This document shows, in pieces, positions 7,064-15,685 of a stretch of 29,139 nucleotides of DNA (position 1 is the stretch's first letter; every line of letters starts with the position of its first letter). A program made the translations under genes and the position numbers. The stretch lies in NCBI GenBank assembly GCA_023230025.1, contig JALNYD010000006.1, forward strand, positions 1 to 29,139, written 5' to 3'. The notes beneath the pieces were generated by a model. The model was not told the DNA's origin, searched no databases, and worked only from the letters and a program-made list of their open reading frames with translations. This stretch comes from Candidatus Cloacimonadota bacterium. GTDB taxonomy: Bacteria; Cloacimonadota; Cloacimonadia; Cloacimonadales; Cloacimonadaceae.

Positions 7064-8407
7064 TTAAAGCTTTTTGTACTCCTCAATCTCGTTGCGTTCC
7101 TTATCAAATCCGGCTTTACCCATCAGGGCATAAGTGGCAACCTTCCCAGCTTCCACCCCGGGTTGATCCAAGGGATCTATGTTAAGCAATTTCCCAGTGA
7201 ATACAGTCTGGATTTCATACATCATGATTGCTTCTCCCAGAGTTTCTTCCGAAATCTCGGGGAAAATCAGGTTGCAATTTGGCCGTCCGGCTCTGGTTAG
7301 GGCAATTTCAGTGGCAAAGCGTTCTGCATTGAGCAGTTCTGATAGCTTCTTGCCACCCAGATAACTAACCTCGGGACGCTCGGGATGCAGATTGGGGATA
7401 ACAAAATCGTGCTGGAACTTCTCCACTGTGAGGAAGGTGAATACCTTGTCCCTGGGACCCTCAGCATACAACTGCACCTGAGAATGCTGATCAGTGGTAC
7501 CCAGAGCCTTTACGGGAGTTTGTCCCACAAAGACTTCACGTCCCTTGCGATCATATCTTTTGCCCAGGCTCTCCGCCCATAGCTGACGATACCAATCTGC
7601 AAAATCATATAGAGAATTGCTATAGGGCATCATCACGCTAACGTTTTTGCCCTCTCGCATATAGAGAAAATGCAGCAATCCATTCAGATAGGCTGGATTC
7701 TCCAGGATTGCCTGGTTCTCACAACGCTGGCGCATCTGCCCCGCTCCCCAAAGGAGTTTATCAATATCCATACCCACAAATGCAGAGGATAGCAGACCCA
7801 CGTCTGTGAGAACGGAAAAGCGACCGCCTACATTATCAGGGACGATGAATGAGGAATAGCCTTCATTATTGATTACCTGACGCAAAAAGCCCTTTTCACG
7901 ATCTGTGGTGATGACCACCCGTTTGCGATAATCCTGCGGGAACTTTTTCTTGATCAAATCCAGCAGGATCATATATCCAGCCATGGTTTCCGCTGTTGTG
8001 CCGCTTTTGGTTATGACGTTGAACACGCAGTGTTGAAGATCTATGCTATCCAGGATTTCCTGTAGATAGACGGGATCAACATTGTCATACACAAAAAGCT
8101 TCCTTTTTAATCCCAGTTCGGTCTTCAGGGCATTGTAAAGAGCTTTGTTGCCCAGAGCACTGCCTCCGATGCCCAGAACTACCATGGTATCAAATTCGGG
8201 ATCAAGCTGAGATACATAGCTTTTGATATGTTTAGTGTCATATTCCGGCAGAGTATAAAATCCCAGAATGTCCGCTTGACGCTCCCGGCGAATATCCTGA
8301 TCCGCCTCCTGGCATTTACCGGCAAAACCATCCAGTCTCTTGTTCTCAATAGCGGTAGGTATATAATTATTAGCCAATAGATTGCGATAATCAAAGCGTA
8401 ACATCAT
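7064..8407 (-). CDS. pgi: Glucose-6-phosphate isomerase
   Basis: This is a 447-residue cytoplasmic enzyme interconverting glucose-6-phosphate and fructose-6-phosphate in glycolysis. The sugar-phosphate-binding SIS motifs are present: VVLGIGGSALGNKALYNAL (about residues 76-94) and FNVITKSGTTAETM (about 127-140), followed by GGRFSVLTDVGLL (family GGRFSVLS..GL). The length matches the shorter, Bacillus-type branch (about 450) and not the 550-residue type of E. coli. The start is the first of two adjacent ATGs at 8407; AGGGAG lies 3-8 nt upstream. The ATG overlaps the ptsI stop by 4 nt, so pgi is coupled to the PTS genes. This ties a core glycolytic enzyme to the PEP-dependent sensing genes. Confidence 0.96.
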   Translation of the reverse strand: MMLRFDYRNLLANNYIPTAIENKRLDGFAGKCQEADQDIRRERQADILGFYTLPEYDTKHIKSYVSQLDPEFDTMVVLGIGGSALGNKALYNALKTELGLKRKLFVYDNVDPVYLQEILDSIDLQHCVFNVITKSGTTAETMAGYMILLDLIKKKFPQDYRKRVVITTDREKGFLRQVINNEGYSSFIVPDNVGGRFSVLTDVGLLSSAFVGMDIDKLLWGAGQMRQRCENQAILENPAYLNGLLHFLYMREGKNVSVMMPYSNSLYDFADWYRQLWAESLGKRYDRKGREVFVGQTPVKALGTTDQHSQVQLYAEGPRDKVFTFLTVEKFQHDFVIPNLHPERPEVSYLGGKKLSELLNAERFATEIALTRAGRPNCNLIFPEISEETLGEAIMMYEIQTVFTGKLLNIDPLDQPGVEAGKVATYALMGKAGFDKERNEIEEYKKL

Positions 8408-10140
8408 TTTCTCCCTTGTTTGCTGTAATAAGGTTTCAAGGTATGGTAGATTAGTTTATCCACTTGAGCTAAAGTAGTGGAAAAATCGAAGTTCTTCACG
8501 ATCAAATGCAGCTTCTCATCGCAGTTCTGCACGGTGGTTTTTACATTGAAATGGGTATTAACGTTAATGCTTAGCTCGGTGATGCCCATACCGATTAGCA
8601 GCGGCACATACTCTGGCTGCGAAGCCATTTCGCCACATATCGAGACCGGTATCTTGTGTTTATCAGCATTGATCAGGGTAAGCTGGATTAGCTTCAGTAC
8701 AGCCGGATGATGAGAGATGTAATAGCGGGATACATTCTCAGCATTCCTATCCACAGCAAGGGTGTATTGAGCGAGGTCATTGGTGCCAATTGAGAAGAAA
8801 TCGCATTCCTGAGCCAGGGCATCAGAACATAGTGCTGCAGAGGGAACTTCGATCATTGTCCCCACCGCAATGGCACTGTCATAATCAAAACCTTCGCTAT
8901 ACAACTCATCTACACAGGTATTAAACAGAGCCCGGGCTTCCAGAAAGTCCATTACATCAATAACCATCGGAAACATCACTCGTACCTTACCAAAGGCTGA
9001 AGCGCGGATAATGGCACGTAATTGAGTTTTGAAAAGCTCAGGATGGGCAAGAGAAAACCGGATGCCGCGATTTCCCAGATAGGGATTACTCTCCTGAGGA
9101 GAGGGAATCAGATGTAAAAGCTTGTCTCCACCGAGATCAAATGTGCGGATTGTGACCGGTTTGGGAGCCATTGATGTGACTACATCCCGATACGCTTCAA
9201 ATTGTTCTTCTTCAGAAGGTAGAGTATTGCGGGAAAGATAGATGTACTCTGTGCGAAACAAGCCAATGCCATCCCAGCCAAGATGTTGGGAGTTGGCCAA
9301 TTCCTCCGGAAGTCCGATATTGGCGTGTAAGCCGATCCGGATTCCATCCTGGCTTATACATTCAGTTTCTTTGAGCCTTTCATGCTTTTGGCGGATTAAC
9401 TCCTCCACCTGGAGTCTTTGCGCATAATACTCCAGCATTTCTTCATCAGGTTCCACCAAAACCTTGCCAGCATCAGCATCCACGATCAAATTGCTTCCCT
9501 TCTTCACGGAAGTTCTGATATTTGTAACAGCGCTGACCACCGCAATGCTCAATGAACGGGAGATGATGGCAGCATGTGAATTGCTGCTGCAGGAATCTAT
9601 GATCATTGCCCTGATCCCGCGGCGATGCAGCATTGACACCTGAGAGGGTTTGATCTCAGTAAGGATCGGAATATGCTGGCTATCCAGTTCATGAAAGATA
9701 TCCTGCTCCTCCCCCAAAAGCTTGCTCAATAGTCTGTGTTCCACATCCTGATAATCGGCTGCACGTTGCCTGAACATATCGCTATCCAGGTTTTCAAAAA
9801 AAGCCGCTGTAGCCCGAAAGATATCCTGCACAGCTTTGGTAGCACTAAACAGATCATGACTAATGGCTTCCTGGATATTTTTGATTAATTCGGGATCATT
9901 CAGGATATCGATGTGAGTGGTCAGGATTTCCCGCTCGCTCTCATTGGTGATTCCGGTGGTTAGTAGATCCGTCAGGTCTTCCTTGCATTCCGTGAGCGCA
10001 GATTGCAGGCGCTTCAGTTCTTTGCTGATCTCCTTCTCAGGGATTTTTTCCAGACCAATCTTCTGACTTCTGTTTTCCACAAAGTAAGCCAGGCCTACCG
10101 CCAGTCCAGCAGAGACCTTTAGTCCGAATAATTCTTGCAT
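8404..10140 (-). CDS. ptsI: PTS enzyme I (phosphoenolpyruvate-protein phosphotransferase)
   Basis: This 578-residue protein transfers phosphate from PEP to HPr. The N-terminal HPr-binding and phosphohistidine domain includes His189 in CSSNSHAAIISRSL, exactly at the E. coli position. The usual GGRTSH is SSNSH here, so the normally invariant Gly-Gly before the active His is lost. The C-terminal PEP-binding barrel is standard: TIRTFDLGGDKLL, NPYLGNRGIRFSL, FFSIGTNDLAQYTLAVDR and VSICGEMASQPEY with the conserved Cys. Full family length makes it functional on its face. It starts 5 nt after the ptsH stop and overlaps pgi by 4 nt. No EIIA, EIIB or EIIC gene is in the window, so transport use is unproven and a regulatory PTS is possible. 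Confidence 0.96.
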   Translation of the reverse strand: MQELFGLKVSAGLAVGLAYFVENRSQKIGLEKIPEKEISKELKRLQSALTECKEDLTDLLTTGITNESEREILTTHIDILNDPELIKNIQEAISHDLFSATKAVQDIFRATAAFFENLDSDMFRQRAADYQDVEHRLLSKLLGEEQDIFHELDSQHIPILTEIKPSQVSMLHRRGIRAMIIDSCSSNSHAAIISRSLSIAVVSAVTNIRTSVKKGSNLIVDADAGKVLVEPDEEMLEYYAQRLQVEELIRQKHERLKETECISQDGIRIGLHANIGLPEELANSQHLGWDGIGLFRTEYIYLSRNTLPSEEEQFEAYRDVVTSMAPKPVTIRTFDLGGDKLLHLIPSPQESNPYLGNRGIRFSLAHPELFKTQLRAIIRASAFGKVRVMFPMVIDVMDFLEARALFNTCVDELYSEGFDYDSAIAVGTMIEVPSAALCSDALAQECDFFSIGTNDLAQYTLAVDRNAENVSRYYISHHPAVLKLIQLTLINADKHKIPVSICGEMASQPEYVPLLIGMGITELSINVNTHFNVKTTVQNCDEKLHLIVKNFDFSTTLAQVDKLIYHTLKPYYSKQGRK

Positions 10141-10145
10141 TACTC

Positions 10146-10409
10146 TTATTCTCCGAATCCTTCGCTAATCATGTTACTGATTTCATCCAGCAAATAGTCT
10201 TCATCCACTCCGTCGGCAATCAACTCCAGTGAACTGCCACACTCTGCCGCCAACATCATTACGCCCATTATGCTTTTGCCATTTACCTTGGTGCCATCTT
10301 TTTCAATGAAAAACTCTGACCTATACTTTGTAGCAGCCCGAACCAAAAGAGCTGAAGGACGGGCATGCAAACCCAGCTTATTCGTTACTGTTACTATCTT
10401 GCGCGTCAT
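10146..10409 (-). CDS. ptsH: HPr phosphocarrier protein
   Basis: This is an 87-residue HPr. The start at ATG 10409 gives MTRKIVTVTNKLGLHARPSA, placing the EI-phosphorylated histidine at His15 (LHARPSA) and the regulatory serine at Ser46 (NGKSIMGVMML), as in classical HPr. A longer frame to 10484 only reads back into hprK and is not needed. Presence of Ser46 together with the adjacent HPr kinase argues that the protein is a substrate for both PEP-dependent and ATP-dependent phosphorylation. The first 32 nt overlap the 3' end of hprK, so the two are translationally coupled. Confidence 0.96.
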   Translation of the reverse strand: MTRKIVTVTNKLGLHARPSALLVRAATKYRSEFFIEKDGTKVNGKSIMGVMMLAAECGSSLELIADGVDEDYLLDEISNMISEGFGE

Positions 10410-11358
10410 TCTCAATCTTCTTCTGCAAGGTCTTCTTGCGGATTTCTGCATGGACTTTTTGATTGAAGTCTTCAGCAGCATCATATCCCACGCCCTTGAG
10501 AATCATATTCATCGCTGCCACTTCGACAATCACGGATACATTCTTGCCTGGAGATACTGGTAGATAGATAATAGGAATCTTTACACCCAGATGCTCTGCA
10601 AAGCTGTTTGCCAGACCGATGCGCTCATAATCCATGTTTTCCTGCCAGGGCATCAGCTCAATCTGAAGATCAATTGTCTTTTGACGCCGTGTACGCTCAA
10701 TGCCAAACATCCTTTCGACATTTACAAAGCCTACCCCACGGATCTCCATGAAATGCCCGAACTCTCGTCCGGGACGCCCAAAGAGCAGATCATCCAGATA
10801 TCGCAGTGTAATCAGATCATCCCCAACCAGGCTGTGCCCCCGATGCACCAGATCCAAAGCGCACTCACTTTTCCCAATCCCGCTTTTGCCGGTCAGCAAT
10901 ATACCCAGTCCAAACACATCAACCAAAGTGGCATGAATGGTCTTCTCCAGGGCAAAGATGTCCTGCAGGTAGCGACTAAGATGCTGGATCAGATTGATAG
11001 TGGACAGCCGGCTGGAAAGCAGGGCAATATTCAGATCATTAGCCAGATACTCGATCACAGGAGGCAGAGTAAGACCCTTGCTGATGATGATGCAGGGAAT
11101 ATCGGTTTTGAACATATCCCTGACCCGCGCCACCAGATCCTCTTCCCTCAACGATTGCAGATAGCGTACTTCAGTTTCGCCAAATACCTGAATACGTTCT
11201 GCGGAAAATACTTCCAGATAGCCAGCCAAAGCCAGACCGGGACGGTTTACGTGCGGAGAATTGATCTTTTTGGATAGGGTATCGGGCTCACTTACCAGAG
11301 AAAGTGCGAGGTCTTTCTTTTTGGCATCGAAGAAATCGCGGACGGTAATTTCTTTCAT
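10378..11358 (-). CDS. hprK: HPr kinase/phosphorylase
   Basis: This is a 326-residue bifunctional enzyme that phosphorylates HPr on Ser46 with ATP and removes that phosphate. The C-terminal catalytic domain has the P-loop GKSGIGKS (157-164) followed by ECALDLVHRGHSLVGDD. The HprK signature EIRGVGFVNVERMFG is present, as is the PVSPGKNVSVIVEVAAMN segment near the end; His141 sits before the loop as in the family. The N-terminal domain (1-130) is the usual helper domain. The stop lies 32 nt inside ptsH. The start at ATG 11358 has only a weak purine-rich site. It follows a 130-bp gap after hpf that contains a GC-rich stem-loop, so a promoter for hprK-ptsH-ptsI-pgi may be there. Confidence 0.95.
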   Translation of the reverse strand: MKEITVRDFFDAKKKDLALSLVSEPDTLSKKINSPHVNRPGLALAGYLEVFSAERIQVFGETEVRYLQSLREEDLVARVRDMFKTDIPCIIISKGLTLPPVIEYLANDLNIALLSSRLSTINLIQHLSRYLQDIFALEKTIHATLVDVFGLGILLTGKSGIGKSECALDLVHRGHSLVGDDLITLRYLDDLLFGRPGREFGHFMEIRGVGFVNVERMFGIERTRRQKTIDLQIELMPWQENMDYERIGLANSFAEHLGVKIPIIYLPVSPGKNVSVIVEVAAMNMILKGVGYDAAEDFNQKVHAEIRKKTLQKKIENDAQDSNSNE

Positions 11359-11441
11359 ATTTCTTTTTGCTCTTTGCCCTGATCCCCCTTATGGTGCATT
11401 TATCAGCTAAGGTTCAAGGCATGCTGATTCAGGATTATTCA

Positions 11442-11471
11442 GGCCGGCAGGTGATTTTTCTCCCGCCGGCC
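11442..11471. other. GC-rich perfect stem-loop between hpf and hprK
   Basis: GGCCGGC (11442-11448) and GCCGGCC (11465-11471) form a perfect 7-bp stem with a 16-nt loop. No T-run follows on the - strand, which is the coding strand of both neighbours, so it is not a clear terminator. It occupies the only gap over 100 bp in the long - strand run. It may mark an RNA-processing point or a partial terminator separating the hpf and hprK segments. Confidence 0.45.
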
Positions 11472-11488
11472 CTGATATTGCTATTGGT

Positions 11489-12025
11489 TTAAGGTTCAAA
11501 AAGCTTGAAGTTCTCGTTGTCCTTTTTCACCAAAACGTTGATCCGATCTGTTTCAATATTTCTGAAGATCAGGAAATCATCCTTTATGTCTTCCATTTTA
11601 TCTATGGCTTCGTGGACATCCATAGATTCGGTGACCACGCGCTTTGTTTTAAGGGTTCTACGCACTTTATCAGACTTGTTGAAGGTGATATCAGAAGCTC
11701 GGGAAAAATCATCAAAATGCTCCTTAATTGAGCGTTTTTGATGGTCAGTAACCCTGTCTTTGAGCTTCTTGATCTGAGCTTCCATCTTATCCAAAGCACT
11801 ATCAATGGTAAGATACATATCCATCTCTTCAGCCTCGGCTTGAAGACCAAACTTCCCGGCATGCAGGGACAGTTCGCAGATATTGCGGCTGTTTTCCAGT
11901 GCCAGAGTTACATGAATGGTAATGATGTGATCGAAGTACTTTTTCAGCTTTAGACAAGAGCTTTCCACATAGTCCCGAATGGCTTTGGTAAGCTCAAAAT
12001 GACGGGCTGTAATTGTAATTTGCAT
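11489..12025 (-). CDS. hpf: Ribosome hibernation promoting factor, long form
   Basis: This 178-residue protein has an N-terminal S30AE/YfiA domain (MQITITARHFELTKAIRDYV, then helix-strand elements to about residue 100), a linker, and the C-terminal dimerisation domain typical of long HPF (RVVTESMDVHEAIDKMEDIK... DFLIFRNIETDRINVLVKK). Long HPF binds the 30S decoding site and pairs two ribosomes into an inactive 100S dimer under starvation. The start ATG 12025 has a strong AAAGGAGGA 4 nt upstream, placed in the 11-nt gap after lpdA. In many Gram-negatives hpf directly follows rpoN; here lpdA intervenes. Confidence 0.95.
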   Translation of the reverse strand: MQITITARHFELTKAIRDYVESSCLKLKKYFDHIITIHVTLALENSRNICELSLHAGKFGLQAEAEEMDMYLTIDSALDKMEAQIKKLKDRVTDHQKRSIKEHFDDFSRASDITFNKSDKVRRTLKTKRVVTESMDVHEAIDKMEDIKDDFLIFRNIETDRINVLVKKDNENFKLFEP

Positions 12026-12036
12026 GGGATCCTCCT

Positions 12037-13437
12037 TTAGATTTTATGAATGGAGAGATTCAGCAGATCCTCAACTGATTCCATGATTGACTCAGACAGG
12101 GTTGGATGAGCAAACACAACATCGTGGAGGTCTTCTGCTTTCATATTCTTGGCGATCATTATGGCTCCCTGGGCAATCAGCTCTGCCGCTTGCGGTCCCA
12201 TGATGTGCATTCCCACTAGAGCCCCAGTATCCTGACGGGCGATGGTCTTGACAAAACCTTGGGTTGCAGACATAGCCATGGCTTTCCCGCTGGCAGTGAA
12301 GGGAAACTTGCCGATGATGATCTCACCAAATGTTTCTTTCGCTTCTGCCTCTGTGTAACCCACCGAGGCAATTTCTGGATTTGTAAAAGTACAGCGGGGA
12401 ATATTGATATAGTTCAGAGCATGAGTTTGGGGCTCTTCACCTTTGATCAGGGATGCGATGTGATCCACCGCCAAAAGCCCTTGCTTGCTGGCAGTATGTG
12501 CCAGTTGCAGCTTTGCTGTTACATCACCAATTGCATAAATCCCGCTGACGTTAGTGCGCATGGCTTCATCTATGACCAGCGCTCCACGCTCCCTGTGCAA
12601 TTCAAAACCTTGAGTTTCCAGATCAAACACAGGAATCCTACCCACCGATATCAGCACCTTTTCGGCTTCAATAACGCTCTCATTGCTCAGGAATAGTTTC
12701 TGGATGTCCTTGCCGCTTTCGATCTCTTCCACTCCGAGTTTGGTGTGAACTTTGATTCCAGCTTTCTTCATCGCCAGAGCAAAGCGTTTGGAGATTTCCT
12801 CATCTTCCAGCGCCAGCAAGCGAGGCAAAAACTCAATGATCGTCACTTCCACTCCAAAACTGGCAAAGATGGAGGCAAACTCACAGCCGATCACTCCACC
12901 GCCTACTACAGCCAGACTCCTGGGCAGGCTATCCAGCTTGAGAACACCTGTTGAGCTCAAAACGTTCTGTTCATCAATAGTAAGCCCAGGCAAGCTCTTA
13001 GCGCTGCTGCCTGTTGCCAGAATCAGATAATCTGCTGCAGCCTTGCTGCCATCAGCCAGATCCACTTCAAAGCCCTGTGAGCTTTTGGTGATTTTTGTAG
13101 CGGCGCTATTGATCACGGGAATCTTGCGTTTGCGGTATAGATATTCAATTCCGCTCACCAGGGATTCCACAATACTGTTCTTGCGTTCAAAGATGGCTTT
13201 GTAATCCAGCTTAAGATCTATTTTCGGCAAGCCAAAGCTTTCGCTTTCATGGATTTCGCGCAGTAACTCTGCGGATTTTACCAGGGTCTTGGTAGGAATG
13301 CAACCCCAATTCAAACAGACGCCTCCCAGGCGTTCTTTCTCGATCACACAAACGCTGATGCCATACTGAGATAGCCGGATGGCGGATTCATATCCACCGG
13401 GGCCACCACCAATTACAAGAACTTGATATTTATCCAA
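12037..13437 (-). CDS. lpdA: Dihydrolipoyl dehydrogenase
   Basis: This is a 466-residue FAD enzyme that reoxidises dihydrolipoamide in 2-oxoacid dehydrogenase or glycine cleavage complexes using NAD. The FAD motif GGGPGGYESA begins at residue 10, the redox disulfide is Cys41/Cys46 in GGVCLNWGCIPTKTL, the NAD motif GGGVIGCEFASIFASFG lies near 180, and the C-terminal catalytic His-Glu pair is in FAHPTLSES. The start is TTG at 13437: it has AGAGGTAAG upstream and gives the family N-terminus DKYQVLVIGGG. It begins 9 nt after rpoN. No E1, E2 or glycine-cleavage partner gene is in the window, so the complex it serves is not known. Confidence 0.95.
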   Translation of the reverse strand: MDKYQVLVIGGGPGGYESAIRLSQYGISVCVIEKERLGGVCLNWGCIPTKTLVKSAELLREIHESESFGLPKIDLKLDYKAIFERKNSIVESLVSGIEYLYRKRKIPVINSAATKITKSSQGFEVDLADGSKAAADYLILATGSSAKSLPGLTIDEQNVLSSTGVLKLDSLPRSLAVVGGGVIGCEFASIFASFGVEVTIIEFLPRLLALEDEEISKRFALAMKKAGIKVHTKLGVEEIESGKDIQKLFLSNESVIEAEKVLISVGRIPVFDLETQGFELHRERGALVIDEAMRTNVSGIYAIGDVTAKLQLAHTASKQGLLAVDHIASLIKGEEPQTHALNYINIPRCTFTNPEIASVGYTEAEAKETFGEIIIGKFPFTASGKAMAMSATQGFVKTIARQDTGALVGMHIMGPQAAELIAQGAIMIAKNMKAEDLHDVVFAHPTLSESIMESVEDLLNLSIHKI

Positions 13438-13446
13438 GACTTACCT

Positions 13447-14907
13447 CTATTTTCTTCTTAATCTGCTGTTCAAAATGCCCAATTCATCACGATATTTGGC
13501 AATGATGCGGCGGGATATATTCAGGCCTTCTCCCTTGAGCCGATCCACCAATTCCTGATCTGAGAGGGGCTTGTGTTTGCTCTCGTTTTCCACCAAACGG
13601 ATGATGCAGGATTTAACCTTTTGACGCGAGATATTTTCATAGTTGTCATCTCTACCCGCAGTGGAGGTAAAGAAATCCTTGAAGGCAAAGATGCCATAGG
13701 GGGTTTCGGCATATTTATGCTTGACCACCCGGCTGATTGTGGATTCACTTTTCCCCAAATCCTGAGCAATCACGCTGTAGGTCAAGGGTTGCATAAGGCC
13801 ACTGCCGTTATAGAAAAAATCATACTGATGCTTGATGATTGATAGCGAAACCTGTTCCAGAGTACGCATCCGCATATAGATGGATTTGATGAGAAACTTG
13901 GCGCTATTGATGCGCTCCCGGACATAGCTGGTGGTCTCCCTGTCAAAATAGCCCCGGTTGATCATCTTACGATAGCGGGGACTGATGATGATATTGGGAG
14001 TAATATGGTCGTTGATGATTACTTCATACTCCCCATCGATCAATTTCAGGGTCACATCCGGATACACATAGGATGCATTGCTCTGCAGAATCCGCAATCC
14101 GGGTTTCGGATCCAGCCTGGCAATCTGTTCCCGTGCGGCCATAATGGTTTCTTCAGATACATTGAAATAGGAAGCAATCTTTTGATATCGCCGATGAATC
14201 AGGTTCTCAAATTGCTCACAAACCATCCCGCAGATAATGCGATTTTGCTTTTGTTCCTCAGATAGCTGTGACATCAGGCATTCTGAGATATTGCGGGCTG
14301 TGATGCCCTTGGGGGAAAGATTCAGAACTATCTCGTGCAATTCTTGAGCGCGTTCTGGTGTGATCCGGAAGCGTTTTGCCATCACCTCTATGGGGAATCT
14401 CTGTGGAAGAAAGCCATAAACATCACAGCTATCTACCAATTCTGTGATAAAATCCACTTCCTGCTCTGGCAAGGATAGTGGATAAAGCTGTTCCAGATAG
14501 GTATCTTTGCTATTCCCCTCATAGCGGATCAGGGCTTCTCCATGATCTCCGTCCGAATCAATGCGGCTATAATCGCCGCCACTGGAATGATATTCGTTCC
14601 ACTGATCCAGGATTTCAGTTAGTTGTCTGGCCTCAGCGATAGTATCGTCCTGGGATTGGGGAGTTTCCACGTCTTCCAGACCAATGCTGCTTTCAGGAGC
14701 TTCCTGCTCAAAGCTGCCCTCATCAATATCTTCCTCGTCCTTTTCGTCCCTAAGCTCCAGCAGAGGATTGGTCTCCAGCTCTTGTTTGATATAGCTTTCC
14801 AACTCCAATATTGGCAGAGCCAGCATTTTCAATGATTGCAGCATCTTCGGTTTGAGAGCAAGCTCCTGCTTCTGTTTCAGGGTGATGTGCTGATTCATTG
14901 TGCTCAT
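13447..14907 (-). CDS. rpoN: RNA polymerase sigma-54 factor
   Basis: This is a 486-residue sigma-54. Region I at the N-terminus is the Gln/Leu-rich activator-responsive part (LKQKQELALKPKMLQSLKML). It is followed by an acidic region II (about residues 55-95), the core-binding domain, and the DNA-binding domain with a helix-turn-helix around SVIAQDLGKSESTISRVVKH. The C-terminal RpoN box appears as SRRIIAKYRD (canonical ARRTVAKYRE), which contacts the -24 element. The start ATG 14907 overlaps the lptB stop by 4 nt; ATG 14898 is an alternative. The lptB-rpoN pairing is common in Gram-negatives. No enhancer-binding activator or convincing -24/-12 promoter was seen in the window. Confidence 0.96.
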   Translation of the reverse strand: MSTMNQHITLKQKQELALKPKMLQSLKMLALPILELESYIKQELETNPLLELRDEKDEEDIDEGSFEQEAPESSIGLEDVETPQSQDDTIAEARQLTEILDQWNEYHSSGGDYSRIDSDGDHGEALIRYEGNSKDTYLEQLYPLSLPEQEVDFITELVDSCDVYGFLPQRFPIEVMAKRFRITPERAQELHEIVLNLSPKGITARNISECLMSQLSEEQKQNRIICGMVCEQFENLIHRRYQKIASYFNVSEETIMAAREQIARLDPKPGLRILQSNASYVYPDVTLKLIDGEYEVIINDHITPNIIISPRYRKMINRGYFDRETTSYVRERINSAKFLIKSIYMRMRTLEQVSLSIIKHQYDFFYNGSGLMQPLTYSVIAQDLGKSESTISRVVKHKYAETPYGIFAFKDFFTSTAGRDDNYENISRQKVKSCIIRLVENESKHKPLSDQELVDRLKGEGLNISRRIIAKYRDELGILNSRLRRK

Positions 14908-15653
14908 AATCTCTGCTCAAAAGGGCTCATTGAGAACCGTTCTCCTAAGTAAAGTTGTCTGGCCTTTTCATCGTGAATCAGATCATTGGCTGCTCCTGAC
15001 ACGATGATCTTTCCTTCGTAGATAATATAAGCCCGGTTCACGATTTTCAAAGTCTCAATTACGTTGTGATCTGTAATCATCACGCCAATCTGTTTTTCGC
15101 GTAGTTTCCCAATGATATCCTGAATATCGGATACAGCAATGGGATCAACCCCGGCAAAAGGTTCATCCATAAAGATGAAAGTAGGCTTTGTAACCAGAGC
15201 CCGGGTAATCTCCAGTTTGCGCCGTTCACCACCCGACAAGGTGTAAGCCTTTTGCTTGGCAAGTTTGCTAAGTCCCAATTCTCCAAGGGCTTCATCCAGA
15301 ATCCCGGCTCGTTGTTTGCGGGGGATATTCAGCGTTTCCAGGATTGCCAAAACGTTGTCTTCAACGCTGAGCTTGGCAAAGATCGAAGGAGCCTGAGCCA
15401 GATATCCCATCCCCATCCTGGCACGCTTGAACATGGCTTTATGTGTGATATCGTGCTCATCCAGAAACACCTTGCCACGGTTGGGCTTGGCCAGGCCAAT
15501 GATCATATAGAAAGTGGTGGTTTTCCCAGCACCGTTCGGGCCCAGGATACCTACAACCTCTCCTTGATTTATTTCCAGGCTAAGATCATTGACCACGGTT
15601 CGTTTGCCGTATATTTTTACGAGATTTTGCGCTCTAATTTTATGCAATTCCAT
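14904..15653 (-). CDS. lptB: LPS export ABC transporter ATPase LptB
   Basis: This is the cytoplasmic ATPase driving LPS extraction from the inner membrane with LptF/LptG. All ABC motifs are present: Walker A GPNGAGKTTT, the LptB-like continuation FYMIIGLAKPNRGKVFLD, signature LSGGERRKLEI, Walker B FIFMDEPFAGVDP and the switch His in MITDHNV. ATG 15653 starts MELHKIRAQNLVKIYGKR, matching the family N-terminus, for 249 residues. An upstream TTG at 15689 overlaps the lptA stop and would add 12 residues; neither has a clear ribosome-binding site, so the start is uncertain. Its stop overlaps rpoN. The membrane partners lptF/G are not in the window. Confidence 0.95.
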   Translation of the reverse strand: MELHKIRAQNLVKIYGKRTVVNDLSLEINQGEVVGILGPNGAGKTTTFYMIIGLAKPNRGKVFLDEHDITHKAMFKRARMGMGYLAQAPSIFAKLSVEDNVLAILETLNIPRKQRAGILDEALGELGLSKLAKQKAYTLSGGERRKLEITRALVTKPTFIFMDEPFAGVDPIAVSDIQDIIGKLREKQIGVMITDHNVIETLKIVNRAYIIYEGKIIVSGAANDLIHDEKARQLYLGERFSMSPFEQRL

Positions 15654-15685
15654 AGTGGATAAATTAACGAAAGCCACTCTTTCTG

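Noticed and set aside
10591..11277. A 228-codon + strand frame opposite hprK
   Set aside because: hprK on the - strand has all family motifs. The antisense product has no recognisable features.
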